Shown: piece by piece, positions 17,090-25,434 of the stretch
Layout of the letters: each line of letters starts with the position of its first letter
How positions within the stretch are numbered: the first letter of the stretch is position 1
Assembly (NCBI RefSeq): GCF_051414055.1
Contig: NZ_JBLKNX010000012.1
Coordinates: forward strand, 116,419-180,418
Source of the DNA: Halosimplex halobium
GTDB lineage: Archaea; Halobacteriota; Halobacteria; Halobacteriales; Haloarculaceae
Direction of reading: 5' to 3'
DNA length: 64,000 nucleotides
Translations under genes and position numbers: made by a program
The notes under the pieces: model-generated
Told to the model about the DNA's origin: nothing
Databases searched by the model: none
What the model saw: the letters and a program-made list of their open reading frames with translations, nothing else

Positions 17090-17311
17090 TCACAGCACGA
17101 GCGACGCGACCGCCAGCACGAGGAAGATGAGCACCAGCCACTTCGCGATCTCCATGCTCAGCCCCGCGACGCCGCGGGCGCCGAGGAGCGCCGCCACGAT
17201 GGCGAGCAGGAAAAACGCGATGGCCAGCGTGATGAAGTTCCCCGTGAAGAACTGCAACGGGAGCGTCGCGACGCCGACTGCCGTACCGCCGACCGCAGTG
17301 AGTCCGTACAT
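17090..17311 (-). CDS. DUF1328 family small membrane protein
   Basis: A 73-residue protein with two to three hydrophobic segments. The pattern LAIAFFLLAIVAALLGARGV followed by SMEIAKWLVLIFLVLAVASL matches DUF1328 (the YtjA/UPF0391 type), small membrane proteins found widely in bacteria and haloarchaea. Function unknown. ATG 17311 is the only start. Confidence 0.8.
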   Translation of the reverse strand: MYGLTAVGGTAVGVATLPLQFFTGNFITLAIAFFLLAIVAALLGARGVAGLSMEIAKWLVLIFLVLAVASLVL

Positions 17312-17691
17312 GGGTCTTCACCACAGGCTACTCGCGTCGCCCTCTTTGTAATAGAGCTAATATCGGACGTAACGCCGCGCTATCGCATTGACGGGCCGAT
17401 ATCCGGGCACCTCCTCTTCCGGACCGCCCGCCCGCGCCGAGGCTCGACTGCCCGACCGGCCCGATCCGGTCGCGTATTCAAAATATGACGACGAATACGA
17501 ACGCTACGAGTTAGTATATGATGAATGGTTGGTAACTAAATCTGAAATAATAGCGGTAGAGACGTAACGAAACGCACTCTCGATATTCCATAACTGTATT
17601 CGAATAATTATAGCGAAGAAACTGGAAGCGCAACACTATTACGTTCACCTTTCGGAGAGTACGCCGACGCTACCGAACCGATGAGGGGACA
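17312..17691. other. Intergenic region with an AT-rich block
   Basis: The 380 bases contain an AT-rich block at about 17470-17640, in strong contrast to the surrounding DNA. In one forward frame, 17472-17567 translates as a short acidic, Tyr-rich peptide (KYDDEYERYELVYDEWLVTK region) ending in TAA, without a start codon. This could be the tail of a decayed, laterally acquired gene. No complete gene is seen. Confidence 0.4.
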
Positions 17692-18402
17692 ATGACCGAC
17701 GACGCGTCCGGGGACCCGCGACTGGGATCGGCGTATCAGACGACGCTCGGGGAGGGAGTGACGCTGGTCGGCGTGGTCCACGACCACCCCGCGAGCGTGG
17801 CGCGGGTGAGCGGGGTCGTGGAGCGGCGTCGACCCGACGTGCTCGCGCTCGAACTCCCGCCGCTGGCGGTCGGGCTGTACGAGGCCCACGCGGGCGGCGG
17901 GACCGACCCGCTGGCGTTCGGCGGGGAGATGAGCGCCGCGATCGCGGCCGCGGAGACCGACCGGGTCGTCGGGATCGACGGCCCCTCCCGTCGGTTCTGT
18001 CGGAAACTCGCGACGCGGTTCGCGCGGGAGCGTCCCGCCGCGGGGACGGTCGCCCGCTCGCTGAGGGGCGTCGCGTCGGTGACGCGGACGGCGGTCGCCT
18101 GCCGGGTCGCGGCCGCCGTCGCGCGCCGGACGCCGCTGTCGCCGACCGTCGGGTCCCGGACGGAGTACGACGTCTCCGCCGCGGACTCCCCCGAGCGACA
18201 GGCCGAGGACGAACGCCGCCAGGCGGGAGCGGCGACGGCTGTCCTCGACGCCTTCGAGAAACCGCCCGCCTCGCGGATCCGCTCGGAGACGCGCGAGGCG
18301 CACATGGCCGACCGGATCCGGGCGCTCCGGCGGAAGGGTGACGTGGTCGCCGTCGTCGGCCTCGGTCACTTCGACCCGCTCGTCGAGCGCCTCGACGGGT
18401 GA
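17692..18402 (+). CDS. TraB-like protein, soluble
   Basis: A 236-residue protein resembling the TraB/PrgY family in its N-terminal half: VGVVHDHPASVARVSGVV, then RRPDVLALELPPLAVGLYEA, and near the C-terminus GDVVAVVGLGHFDPLVERL. Family members use the conserved His and Glu of such motifs and often carry four membrane helices at the C-terminus; those helices are absent here, so the protein appears soluble. The family's biochemical role is unsettled (peptide pheromone shutdown in enterococci). It is preceded by the AT-rich block and is monocistronic. Confidence 0.75.
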   Translation: MTDDASGDPRLGSAYQTTLGEGVTLVGVVHDHPASVARVSGVVERRRPDVLALELPPLAVGLYEAHAGGGTDPLAFGGEMSAAIAAAETDRVVGIDGPSRRFCRKLATRFARERPAAGTVARSLRGVASVTRTAVACRVAAAVARRTPLSPTVGSRTEYDVSAADSPERQAEDERRQAGAATAVLDAFEKPPASRIRSETREAHMADRIRALRRKGDVVAVVGLGHFDPLVERLDG

Positions 18403-18477
18403 ATCGCCCGCCACCCCTTCAGTGGCGGCTCCGGCGGGGCAATCTTTAGGACCCGCTCCGCCGTCCACCCGGGGAGT

Positions 18478-19347
18478 ATGGTGCTCGATACCCACACGCA
18501 CGCCTGGGGGCCGCCGAGCGAGGCCCACCCGTGGGTCAACGCGGCGCTGGTAGACGACGTCGACGGGTTCGACACCCACACCGTCTACACGGCCGACCGA
18601 CTCCGCGACGACATGGACCGCACCGGGGTCGACGAGGCGGTGGTCGTCGGCTACCCTCTCCCCGAGTGGACGGACAACTACTACACCCGCCAGGTCGTCG
18701 CCGACAGCGACCGGCTGTACGGGATCGTGATGGTCGACCCGTTCGCGGAGGGCGCGGCCGACCACCTCCGCGAGTGCATGGCCGTCGACGGCGTCGTCGG
18801 CGTCCGCCTCGGGGCGGCCTGCCCGTACGACCGGATGTGGGAGACGTTCGACCCCGAGGCGACGTGGTTGCGCGACGCAATCGAGGAGCGGGCCTTCTGG
18901 GAGGCCGCCGTCGAGACGGACGCGGCCGTCCAGATCCTCTGTGACCACCGCCAGCTCGACCAGGCGCTCGAACTCGTCGAGGCCTACCCCGGGCTGACCT
19001 ACCTCTTCGACCACTTCGCCCACGCGGGTCCGGGGACGCCGACCGGCGAGGGGACGTTCGCCCGCTTTTCCGACCTGGCGGAGTACGACGGCGTCGCGGC
19101 GAAGGTCTCCGAGATGCCCCACGCCTCGGATACGGCGTTCCCCTACGAGGATATGCACGACCACGTCCGCTGGCTCGTAGAGGAGTTCGGCCGCGAGCGG
19201 GTGATCTGGGGCTCGGACTACCCGAACGTCAGCGACGTGGCGACCTACGGCGAGAGCCTCCGCTGGCTGGACCACGTCGACGGCCTCTCGGAGTCCGACC
19301 GGACCTGGATCACCGGTCGGTCGTTCCGCCGGCACGTTCTTGAGTGA
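18478..19347 (+). CDS. Amidohydrolase-superfamily metal-dependent hydrolase
   Basis: A 289-residue TIM-barrel hydrolase. The metal-binding start is DTHTHAWGPP (HxH), a catalytic or metal His appears in LFDHFAHAGPG, and the terminal Asp lies in VIWGSDYPNVSD. This is the amidohydrolase-2 pattern (decarboxylases and lactonases such as aminocarboxymuconate-semialdehyde decarboxylase relatives). The substrate is unknown. The zinc alcohol dehydrogenase starts 118 bp downstream on the same strand, which would allow a shared catabolic role. Confidence 0.85.
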   Translation: MVLDTHTHAWGPPSEAHPWVNAALVDDVDGFDTHTVYTADRLRDDMDRTGVDEAVVVGYPLPEWTDNYYTRQVVADSDRLYGIVMVDPFAEGAADHLRECMAVDGVVGVRLGAACPYDRMWETFDPEATWLRDAIEERAFWEAAVETDAAVQILCDHRQLDQALELVEAYPGLTYLFDHFAHAGPGTPTGEGTFARFSDLAEYDGVAAKVSEMPHASDTAFPYEDMHDHVRWLVEEFGRERVIWGSDYPNVSDVATYGESLRWLDHVDGLSESDRTWITGRSFRRHVLE

Positions 19348-19465
19348 ATGGCTGGCCGAGGCTTCAGTGGACCGCTCGGTCCCGAGACATCGCCGCGCCG
19401 CTCGCCCCCATCGCAAAGTATTAGCCGTTCCGACAGGTCGTTGCGTGTAGTTCTCGGTCGGACCA

Positions 19466-20494
19466 ATGAAGGCAATCGTCCACACCGACGCCCGTTCGGT
19501 CGAACTGCAGGAGCGCGACCGCCCAGCGATCGGCGCCGACGAGGTGCTCGTCGAGGTCCACTCGGCGGGCGTCTGCGGGAGCGACGCCCACGCGTACGTC
19601 TACGACGCCGGCTACGAGTGGATCCAGATGCCCCGGATCATGGGCCACGAGTACAGCGGCCGGGTCGTCGAGGTCGGGAGCGAGGTCGACGAGTTCGGGG
19701 TCGGCGACCCCGTGGTCGAGGAGCCGATCCACGAGTGCGGGGAGTGTTTCCAGTGTCAAAACGGCCAGGCGAACGTCTGCCGGAACTTCTCGATCACGGG
19801 GATGCACCGCGACGGCGCCTTCGCGGAGTTCACTGCCGTCGAACCCGACCACCTCCACGCCGTCCCGGCGGACGTGCCGCTGGGCCACGCGGCCGTGACG
19901 GAACCGACGAGCATCGCGACGCGAGCCGTCCTCGAACGGTCGGCGGCACAGCCCGGCGACGACGTGCTGGTCGAGGGCCCCGGCCCCATCGGCGTGCTCG
20001 TCGCGGCCGTCGCGGACTCGCTGGGCGCGAACGTCGTGGTCTCCGGGCTCGCACGGGACGCCGACTACCGGCTCCCGCTGGTCGAGGACCTGGGGATCGC
20101 GACGGTCAACCTCGACGAGGCGGCCCTCGGCGAGCGGACCGGGGCGGTCACCGACGGCCGCGGGTTCGACGTGGTGTTCGACGCGACGGGTCACCACAGC
20201 GGCGCCGGGACGGCCGTCGAGCACGTCCGCAAGGGCGGCCAGGTCGTCGTGGTCGGCATCCCCAACGAGGCCAGTGAGGTGGCGCTCACCGAGGCCGTCC
20301 GCGGCGAGGTCGACATCACCACCTCCTACGGCTCGCTGTGGCGTGACTTCGAGCGCGCGCTCCGGCTGATGGAGCGCGGCGAGGTCCCGGTCGAGTCCGT
20401 CGCCGACCGGTCGTTCGCGACGGACGACCCGTCCGCGGCGTTCGAGGCGTTCCTCGCCGGCGAGACCTGCAAACCCGTCTTCCGGTTCTCGTGA
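19466..20494 (+). CDS. Zinc-dependent alcohol dehydrogenase (MDR family)
   Basis: A 342-residue medium-chain dehydrogenase. Catalytic zinc ligands are in SAGVCGSDAHAY and MGHEYSG, the structural zinc loop is CGECFQCQNGQANVC (four cysteines), and the nucleotide fold begins VEGPGPIGVLVAAVAD. It is close to sorbitol/threonine dehydrogenase-like enzymes that oxidise polyols or secondary alcohols with NAD(P). The true substrate is not predictable. A T-rich element lies upstream, so it probably has its own promoter. Confidence 0.9.
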   Translation: MKAIVHTDARSVELQERDRPAIGADEVLVEVHSAGVCGSDAHAYVYDAGYEWIQMPRIMGHEYSGRVVEVGSEVDEFGVGDPVVEEPIHECGECFQCQNGQANVCRNFSITGMHRDGAFAEFTAVEPDHLHAVPADVPLGHAAVTEPTSIATRAVLERSAAQPGDDVLVEGPGPIGVLVAAVADSLGANVVVSGLARDADYRLPLVEDLGIATVNLDEAALGERTGAVTDGRGFDVVFDATGHHSGAGTAVEHVRKGGQVVVVGIPNEASEVALTEAVRGEVDITTSYGSLWRDFERALRLMERGEVPVESVADRSFATDDPSAAFEAFLAGETCKPVFRFS

Positions 20495-20574
20495 CCGTCC
20501 GGCTGTCGACGACACTGCCCGGGTGACATCCGCCGATTCCCGCACCCCCAGAGAAGCGGGAGAGGGCGCGGTGG

Positions 20575-21291
20575 TTACAGCGCGGCGGTCCGGACCCGCG
20601 CGACCGCCGTCAGGACGGGATAGGTCCACTCGGCGTCGGCGTAGACGTACTGGCAGAGCTCGTGGCCGTCGGTCCCCGAGAGCGGGTCGCGCCGCTGGAC
20701 GAGGTTCTGGCGCCGCTCGGCGAGGTCGTCCAGGTCCGACTCGACGCCCTCGGCCGGTCCGGGGCCCTCCCAGCGGTCGAGCAGGTCCTCGACCGCGTCG
20801 CGGCTCCGGTCCAGCGACGCCAGCTCCTCGTCGAGCTGGTCGACGAGCCGCTCGCGCCACCCGACGGCCTCCTCGACGGCCGAGACCAGCGTCGACCTGT
20901 AGAACTCGGTGAACTGGGTGCCGCCCTCGCGGCGGAACCCGGTCGCCACGTCCGCCGAGAGCTCGGCCGCGGCGTGCTCGACCAGCGACTCGCCGTACAC
21001 CTCGTCGTAGTGGTCGACGCTCATGACCGTCTCCCTGAACGCGCTGCGGAGCCGCTCGACGCGACGCGGCGGCGAGTCGGTCAGCTGTCGCGTCCGGTTT
21101 ACCCCCGCAGGCTGCCTGCTCACTGTGTCGATTCCCCCGACTCTGTCGGCGAACCGCACGTACGCCTGCCGCTCGGCTTCGACCTCCGCACGCTCCGCCC
21201 CGACCAGCTCTTCGGCCGTCGAGAGCGGTTCCAGGACGTGTTCTCGCAGCGTCCGCGAGAGGGGATCGTCCGTCCGGTGTGAGGTCTCCAT
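20575..21291 (-). CDS. DUF7260-like haloarchaeal coiled-coil protein
   Basis: A 238-residue, mostly helical acidic protein with no cysteine clusters or membrane segments; one Cys occurs near the end in HELCQYVYADAEWTYPVLT. Coiled-coil-like stretches are visible near residues 30-55 and 140-190. Haloarchaeal proteins with the YDEVYGESLVEHAAAELSAD segment and this Cys-Tyr-Trp ending are annotated DUF7260. Function unknown. ATG 21291 is chosen over an in-frame start at 21438, since the extra N-terminus is not acidic and overlaps promoter DNA. Confidence 0.7.
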   Translation of the reverse strand: METSHRTDDPLSRTLREHVLEPLSTAEELVGAERAEVEAERQAYVRFADRVGGIDTVSRQPAGVNRTRQLTDSPPRRVERLRSAFRETVMSVDHYDEVYGESLVEHAAAELSADVATGFRREGGTQFTEFYRSTLVSAVEEAVGWRERLVDQLDEELASLDRSRDAVEDLLDRWEGPGPAEGVESDLDDLAERRQNLVQRRDPLSGTDGHELCQYVYADAEWTYPVLTAVARVRTAAL

Positions 21292-21455
21292 CGTCTTGGT
21301 ATCACACCGCACGGTCAAAAGCGTTTCCGGGATCGGGGTTCGCTGCCCGCCACCGGTGGGTCGGTCTGTCTGTAGTGGACTCACAGCGGCTGTTTCGACC
21401 GGATTGGGGCGGTCTCGGTCAGCAGTGTTGCCTATCACGCGGCAGTGTGGCGGTG

Positions 21456-22787
21456 TCAGTCGGCGGTGTGGGCGTGCTCACCGCGCTGGCCGGTTTCGTC
21501 GACCGCGTCCTGCCGGTGCAGCCAGTAGAGCACGAGGAAGAGCAGCGTGGCGAGGACGTTCAACACCAGCTTGTAGTTCAGCTCGATCCCCACCTCGGCG
21601 ACCTGGACGCTGGCGGGGTCGGGGATCAGCCCGGCGCCGAGGAACAGGAAGTGCATGAGGACGCCCGTGACGACGGCGGAGACGAAGATCATCCCCGAGA
21701 GGAGGGCCGCGAACGTCGTCCCGTAGTACTCCCGGTAGGCGTCCACGATCGGCGGGACGATGAGGTCGGCGTAGATGTACGAGAGCACCGACCCGAAGGG
21801 AAGGCCGTTGCTGAAGAGCACCGCACCGAACGGGACGTTCCCCACGGAGCAGACGAAGGTCGCGACACCGATACCGGCGCCGAGGACCGCCGTCCAGAAG
21901 ACGTACACCGGCAGGCCGAACGTCGGCCCGGAGAACACCGACATCCAGACCTGTTCGGGGATGAACCCGGCGACGAGGCCGGCGAAGACGAACCCGATCG
22001 CGATCTCGTCCCAGAGCATCCCCCACTCCTTCCACTGCTTGTCCGCGAGTTCCTTCCAGCCCGACAGCGAGGTCGCCTTCTCGCGGACCGTCGTGTTGGC
22101 CGCCTCGGGGTCGAAGCTCTCCTTGCAGGACTGCGAGCAGAAGTAGTAGGTCCGCCCGTCGTGCTCGACGGAGTGGTCGGCTTCCCCGGGGTCGACTTCC
22201 ATCCCGCAGACCGGATCCCGGACGGTCTCCGTACCCTCGTCGCGGACGTTCTCCCGGGCCCGCTCGACGACCTCGTCGGGGACCAGGTAAACGAACCCGA
22301 CCGCCATCAGGCCGATGAGTGTGAATCCGCCGACGATATCCGCGAGGAGGAACTGCCAGCCGAGCAGCAGCCAGATGACTGCGCCGATCTCGATGACGAG
22401 GTTGGTCGAGGCGAACATGAACGCGCCGAGGGTGGCCGCGGCGGACCCGCCCTTTTTGAAGAGGTTCTTGGCGGTCGCGATGGCGCTGTAGGAACACGAC
22501 GACGAGGCGAAGCCGAACAGCGACGCGTACCCGATCTCGCGCGGCCCGTGGCCCTCCAGCAGGTCCGAGACCGCCTCGCTGGAGGTCCAGGCCTCGACCC
22601 CGCCGGCGATGGCGAACCCGACGACCAGTGCCCACCACGTGATCCACGCCATCGCGGCCGTCGTCGTCAGGAACTCCCGCGTGCTCTCGACGAGAAACGT
22701 CGGGAGTGGCTCCGGGGTGGTGAGTACGCCGATGCCGACGGTCGCGAGCGCGACGACCGCGAGGATCGCGTATTCCGCACGCTCCAT
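21456..22787 (-). CDS. Permease with embedded YHS domain (ArsP/SO_0444-type)
   Basis: A 443-residue membrane protein with about ten transmembrane segments in two halves. Each half carries the permease core: LFGFASSSCSYSAIATAKN (first) and GVATFVCSVGNVPFGAVLF (second), with cysteines and a glycine-rich break typical of the DUF318/ArsP permease superfamily. Between them, residues about 190-240 form a YHS (TRASH-like) metal-binding domain: DPVCGMEVDPGEADHSVEHD, then YYFCSQSCKESFD. Relatives export copper, zinc or organoarsenicals; heavy-metal export is the likely role here. ATG 22787 is selected, the long upstream frame being non-coding in character. Confidence 0.85.
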   Translation of the reverse strand: MERAEYAILAVVALATVGIGVLTTPEPLPTFLVESTREFLTTTAAMAWITWWALVVGFAIAGGVEAWTSSEAVSDLLEGHGPREIGYASLFGFASSSCSYSAIATAKNLFKKGGSAAATLGAFMFASTNLVIEIGAVIWLLLGWQFLLADIVGGFTLIGLMAVGFVYLVPDEVVERARENVRDEGTETVRDPVCGMEVDPGEADHSVEHDGRTYYFCSQSCKESFDPEAANTTVREKATSLSGWKELADKQWKEWGMLWDEIAIGFVFAGLVAGFIPEQVWMSVFSGPTFGLPVYVFWTAVLGAGIGVATFVCSVGNVPFGAVLFSNGLPFGSVLSYIYADLIVPPIVDAYREYYGTTFAALLSGMIFVSAVVTGVLMHFLFLGAGLIPDPASVQVAEVGIELNYKLVLNVLATLLFLVLYWLHRQDAVDETGQRGEHAHTAD

Positions 22788-23183
22788 ATCAGACAGATGG
22801 GCGTCCGTCCCTAACCCGATTGTGACTGTGAAACCAGTCTGACAGCCGCCGTTGATCTCCGCTCCAAAACCGTACTGCGGGTGCTTCTTCGCGGAACGGA
22901 CGGTGGTCGGCGGTCGCGGGAGCCGGAGCACGACGGTGGCTGATCGCGCCCTCGCTATCGACGCTTGGTGGGCGGTCAACCGTGCGAATTCAACGGGTCG
23001 GTGTTCGATAGCCCGAGCCACCCCGGGTTTCGGATCCGAAACGCCGGTCCGGCTCCCGACTCGGTGTCGCATTCGCCCCCGGCGCCGGACCGGTATCGTG
23101 GCGTGCAGACGGTCGTCCGCGCCGGTCCGCCGTTCAGTAGGTCGTCGGCCCACGGAAACCCGCTGTCCGCGACGGGGAGACCC
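22788..23183. other. Intergenic region upstream of the permease
   Basis: No gene is seen in these 396 bases; frames open here lack acidic codon bias. The stretch may hold the permease promoter and the truncated end of whatever replaced the methyltransferase relic next to it. Confidence 0.4.
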
Positions 23184-23489
23184 TCAGTTCGGGTCGATCC
23201 CGTCGAGCGCGTCGTCGCTCGCGAACTCGTGGCAGGTCATCGTCAAAAAGGCAGCGTCAGGGCCTCCGGTATCGAGCGGGAGTTCGTCGACGCCACTCGT
23301 CACGAGGGCGACGTTCTCGGGGACTCACGGTAGCAGTCGCCCACCCTTTCCCGGATATCGACGGCGTACACGCGGTCGACAGCAGATGCGACGTCGTCGG
23401 TGTCGGACCCGGTCCCGCTGCCGGGGTCCGTCACAGTCTCGTCGCCGTCCGTCTGCGAGTCTGTCGACGTCGAACGTGTGGTGCCCACG
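23184..23489 (-). pseudogene. Decayed SAM-dependent methyltransferase fragment
   Basis: On the minus strand one frame gives DPGSGTGSDTDDVASAVDR then VYAVDIRERVGDCYRE, which is methyltransferase motif I plus the following acidic strand. After a single-base frame change near 23335, the sequence continues PENVALVTSGVDELPLDTGG and AAFLTMTCHEFASDDAL to a stop at 23184-23186. The order matches the intact methyltransferase at 39663 (motif I, YAVDLDE, ENVIPIRGDA, LVVANTFHGV). The 5' end runs into the DUF302 gene and the 3' substrate domain is missing. This is a remnant of a truncated, frameshifted gene. Confidence 0.65.
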
Positions 23490-23930
23490 CTAGAGGTTCG
23501 CGAACGCCTCGTCGACGAGTTCGCCGGTGTCGGCGACGATGTCCGCCATCTCATCGTCATCGGGCGCCATCCCGACCAGCCGGGCGATGCGCATGATGGA
23601 GACGTGATAGACGACCTGCTTGCCGGGTTCCTCTTCCCAGATGACGACGTTACAGGCCATTAGCGCACCGAGTTTGTTGTCGGTCGCGTCGAGCGCGCGG
23701 TCGGCGACCTCGGGGTTGCAGGCACCGAGTACGTAGTAGGGGTCGCGGCCCGCGTCGACCTTCTCGTTGAGCATCTCCGAGGGCGAGAACTCGACGGGGA
23801 CGCCGAACCCGGCGTCGGTGAACACGTCGCGGACGTGTTCGATGGCATCTTCGTGGCTCATTTCGAGGGTCACACGTTCTTCGCCGATGTCTTCCGGGTC
23901 GATCTGGCTCGGGTCGATTGGGAGCGTCAT
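23490..23930 (-). CDS. DUF302 domain protein
   Basis: A 146-residue protein matching DUF302: SHEDAIEHVRDVFTDAGFGV, FSPSEMLNEKVDAGRDPYYV, LGACNPEVADRALDATDN and LGALMACNVVIWEE. The pair of cysteines in GACNPE and LMACNV is conserved in the family; proteins of this type appear with sulfur, redox or heavy-metal genes. Biochemistry unknown. It lies divergent from the TrmB-like regulator at 24089 with a 158-bp AT-rich gap, so the two may share control. Confidence 0.85.
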   Translation of the reverse strand: MTLPIDPSQIDPEDIGEERVTLEMSHEDAIEHVRDVFTDAGFGVPVEFSPSEMLNEKVDAGRDPYYVLGACNPEVADRALDATDNKLGALMACNVVIWEEEPGKQVVYHVSIMRIARLVGMAPDDDEMADIVADTGELVDEAFANL

Positions 23931-24034
23931 TCGTGTATTATCTTGGGTCTACAGAGGAAAGTCTCTTCGGATGTAATTCCGAAAAAGCGCTAAATACGGG
24001 GATAGAATCACCGACTACATTCTATGCTATAATA

Positions 24035-24057
24035 GTATTGTGAGATTCGGGAACAGC
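24035..24057 (+). promoter_or_regulatory. RTATTGTG-N10-AAtAC element (regulator promoter)
   Basis: GTATTGTG at 24035-24042, second half ACAGC at 24053-24057 (weak), immediately followed by TATA-like CTTTAATCT. The ATG at 24089 is about 27 bp after the TATA centre, so transcription is probably leaderless. The block from GTATTGTG to the TATA box is strikingly like that at 36698. Confidence 0.6.
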
Positions 24058-24088
24058 TTTAATCTTCTCTGTCACCCTATCCCCAGAT

Positions 24089-24508
24089 ATGATGACCGCT
24101 TCAGTGCGTGAGGACCTTGAGCGTGACATGGGGTGTCTCGACCTGCTGGGATGCGTTCACGGACTCAACGAGCGGGATCAGATGGCCTTTCAGCTGCTAC
24201 AACAGGCAGAGGGAGGACTCACCGTCGATGACGTGGCAGACCGGCTGGATTGCGAGAGATCGACGGCGTATCGCTCGATTTCTCGACTCCACGAGGCTGG
24301 CGTTGTCCTACAGGAACAAATAAACTACGAGAACGGAGGGTACTACTACGTGTATTGGCCGCGGACACCCGAGGAAATCGCTCACGATATGCAGCGATTG
24401 CTCAACGACTGGTATGCGGACATCGGACAGCTCATTCAGGAGTTCGAAGACCGATATAGTCGGGACTCGGACGACCGAGAGAACCAGTCGCTGCAGTCCT
24501 GTTCCTGA
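24089..24508 (+). CDS. Small TrmB-like HTH regulator with CX5C pair
   Basis: A 139-residue winged-helix protein related to TrmB-type regulators. The HTH lies at about residues 45-85 (GLTVDDVADRLDCERSTAYR, then SISRLHEAGVVLQEQ), followed by a wing with YENGGYYYVYWP and a C-terminal helix, DMQRLLNDWYADIGQLIQEFE, that may dimerise. It is a clear paralogue of the protein at 60697, almost identical in the C-terminal helix. Both share two cysteines spaced CX5C (Cys16 and Cys22 here) just before HGL, so a thiol-based sensor is plausible. No sugar-binding domain is present, unlike full-length TrmB. Confidence 0.85.
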   Translation: MMTASVREDLERDMGCLDLLGCVHGLNERDQMAFQLLQQAEGGLTVDDVADRLDCERSTAYRSISRLHEAGVVLQEQINYENGGYYYVYWPRTPEEIAHDMQRLLNDWYADIGQLIQEFEDRYSRDSDDRENQSLQSCS

Positions 24509-24538
24509 CTCCCGTTGTCTCGACGCTCTGGCGGAACA

Positions 24539-24561
24539 GTATTGTGTGAAATACACAAAAA
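24539..24561 (+). promoter_or_regulatory. RTATTGTG element upstream of the DsbA-like gene
   Basis: GTATTGTG at 24539-24546 within a near-palindrome GTATT-GTGTGA-AATAC (24539-24554), then TATA-like AAAATATAAG at 24557-24566. The DsbA-like start at 24697 is about 105 bases after the expected transcription start, leaving a leader that contains only a ten-codon open frame at 24571. Confidence 0.55.
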
Positions 24562-24696
24562 TATAAGTCGATGCGGTTCGAACGGGTACCTATGGCTGAT
24601 TGAGACAGTCGAAAACGCGGCGTAGACCCGGTTATTTCCAGCCTCTATAGGGGACCGCAACGTCTTTCAGACGACGAGCAGTGGTATTGGGTAACA

Positions 24697-25434
24697 ATGG
24701 ACCGCAAGGGCAATATTACTCGCCGACGCGCCCTTCTCGCTGGCGGCGGGGTGTTTGCACTCGGGGGCGGTGTCGCGTACGTCGCGTCACAGCCTGAACC
24801 GAGTGGGCAGCGCTACGTTCCGGCTACCTCTCACGGCAGCACTGCGACGACGGACTTCGGCGTCGAACTCGCAGGGCGACCGATCGCCGGCGAGCGCGAC
24901 GCTGCGGTGGACATCTACTACTGGACGGACTATCTGTGTCCGTTCTGCAAGAAGTTCGAGACGGAGACGCTCCCCGATGTCGGCCGCAACTACCTCGACA
25001 CCGGCGACGCCCGCCTGGTGGCGCTCTCCTATCCGAACATCGGACAGTACTCGATGCCAGCGGCAGTCTGGGGGCGTTGCGTGTGGTCGCAGGTCGCCGA
25101 CAGCAACCCCGCCGCGTTCTGGAGCTGGCACGCGGCGGCGTTCGACGAACAGCCCGATTCCGGAACGGACTGGGCCGACGAGGATGCGTTTACCAGGGTC
25201 ACCGAGCGGGTAGACGGTGTGGACGTATCCTCGGTCGATACCTGCCGCGAGGAGCGAGGGGATTCGATTCGGGAGAGCATGGGTCCAAACCTCGACGTAG
25301 CCCGCGAGGCGAGGATTCAGGGCACACCGGGTTTCGTTATCTACAATCGCGAGTCGGGGGCTGCCGGGAGGCTTGTCGGGGCCCACCCCTACGAGAACTT
25401 CGCCGACGCCATCGACCGGGTGATGGAATCGTGA
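24697..25434 (+). CDS. Tat-exported DsbA-like thioredoxin-fold protein
   Basis: A 245-residue protein. The N-terminus has a twin-arginine signal (TRRRALLAGGGVFALGGGVA), after which follows a DsbA-type thioredoxin fold: DIYYWTDYLCPFCKKFETE contains the redox pair Cys81-Pro-Phe-Cys84, and the cis-Pro loop is QGTPGFVIY near residue 208. Two further cysteines, in GRCVWSQ and DTCREE, sit in the inserted helical domain. It probably forms or exchanges disulfides outside the membrane. It overlaps the following membrane-protein gene by four bases, so the two are coupled. Confidence 0.85.
   Translation: MDRKGNITRRRALLAGGGVFALGGGVAYVASQPEPSGQRYVPATSHGSTATTDFGVELAGRPIAGERDAAVDIYYWTDYLCPFCKKFETETLPDVGRNYLDTGDARLVALSYPNIGQYSMPAAVWGRCVWSQVADSNPAAFWSWHAAAFDEQPDSGTDWADEDAFTRVTERVDGVDVSSVDTCREERGDSIRESMGPNLDVAREARIQGTPGFVIYNRESGAAGRLVGAHPYENFADAIDRVMES

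Noticed and set aside
22852..23493. Plus-strand frame covering the region upstream of the permease
   Set aside because: Arg/Ser/Thr-rich without acidic bias, and opposite the methyltransferase relic; no recognisable domain.
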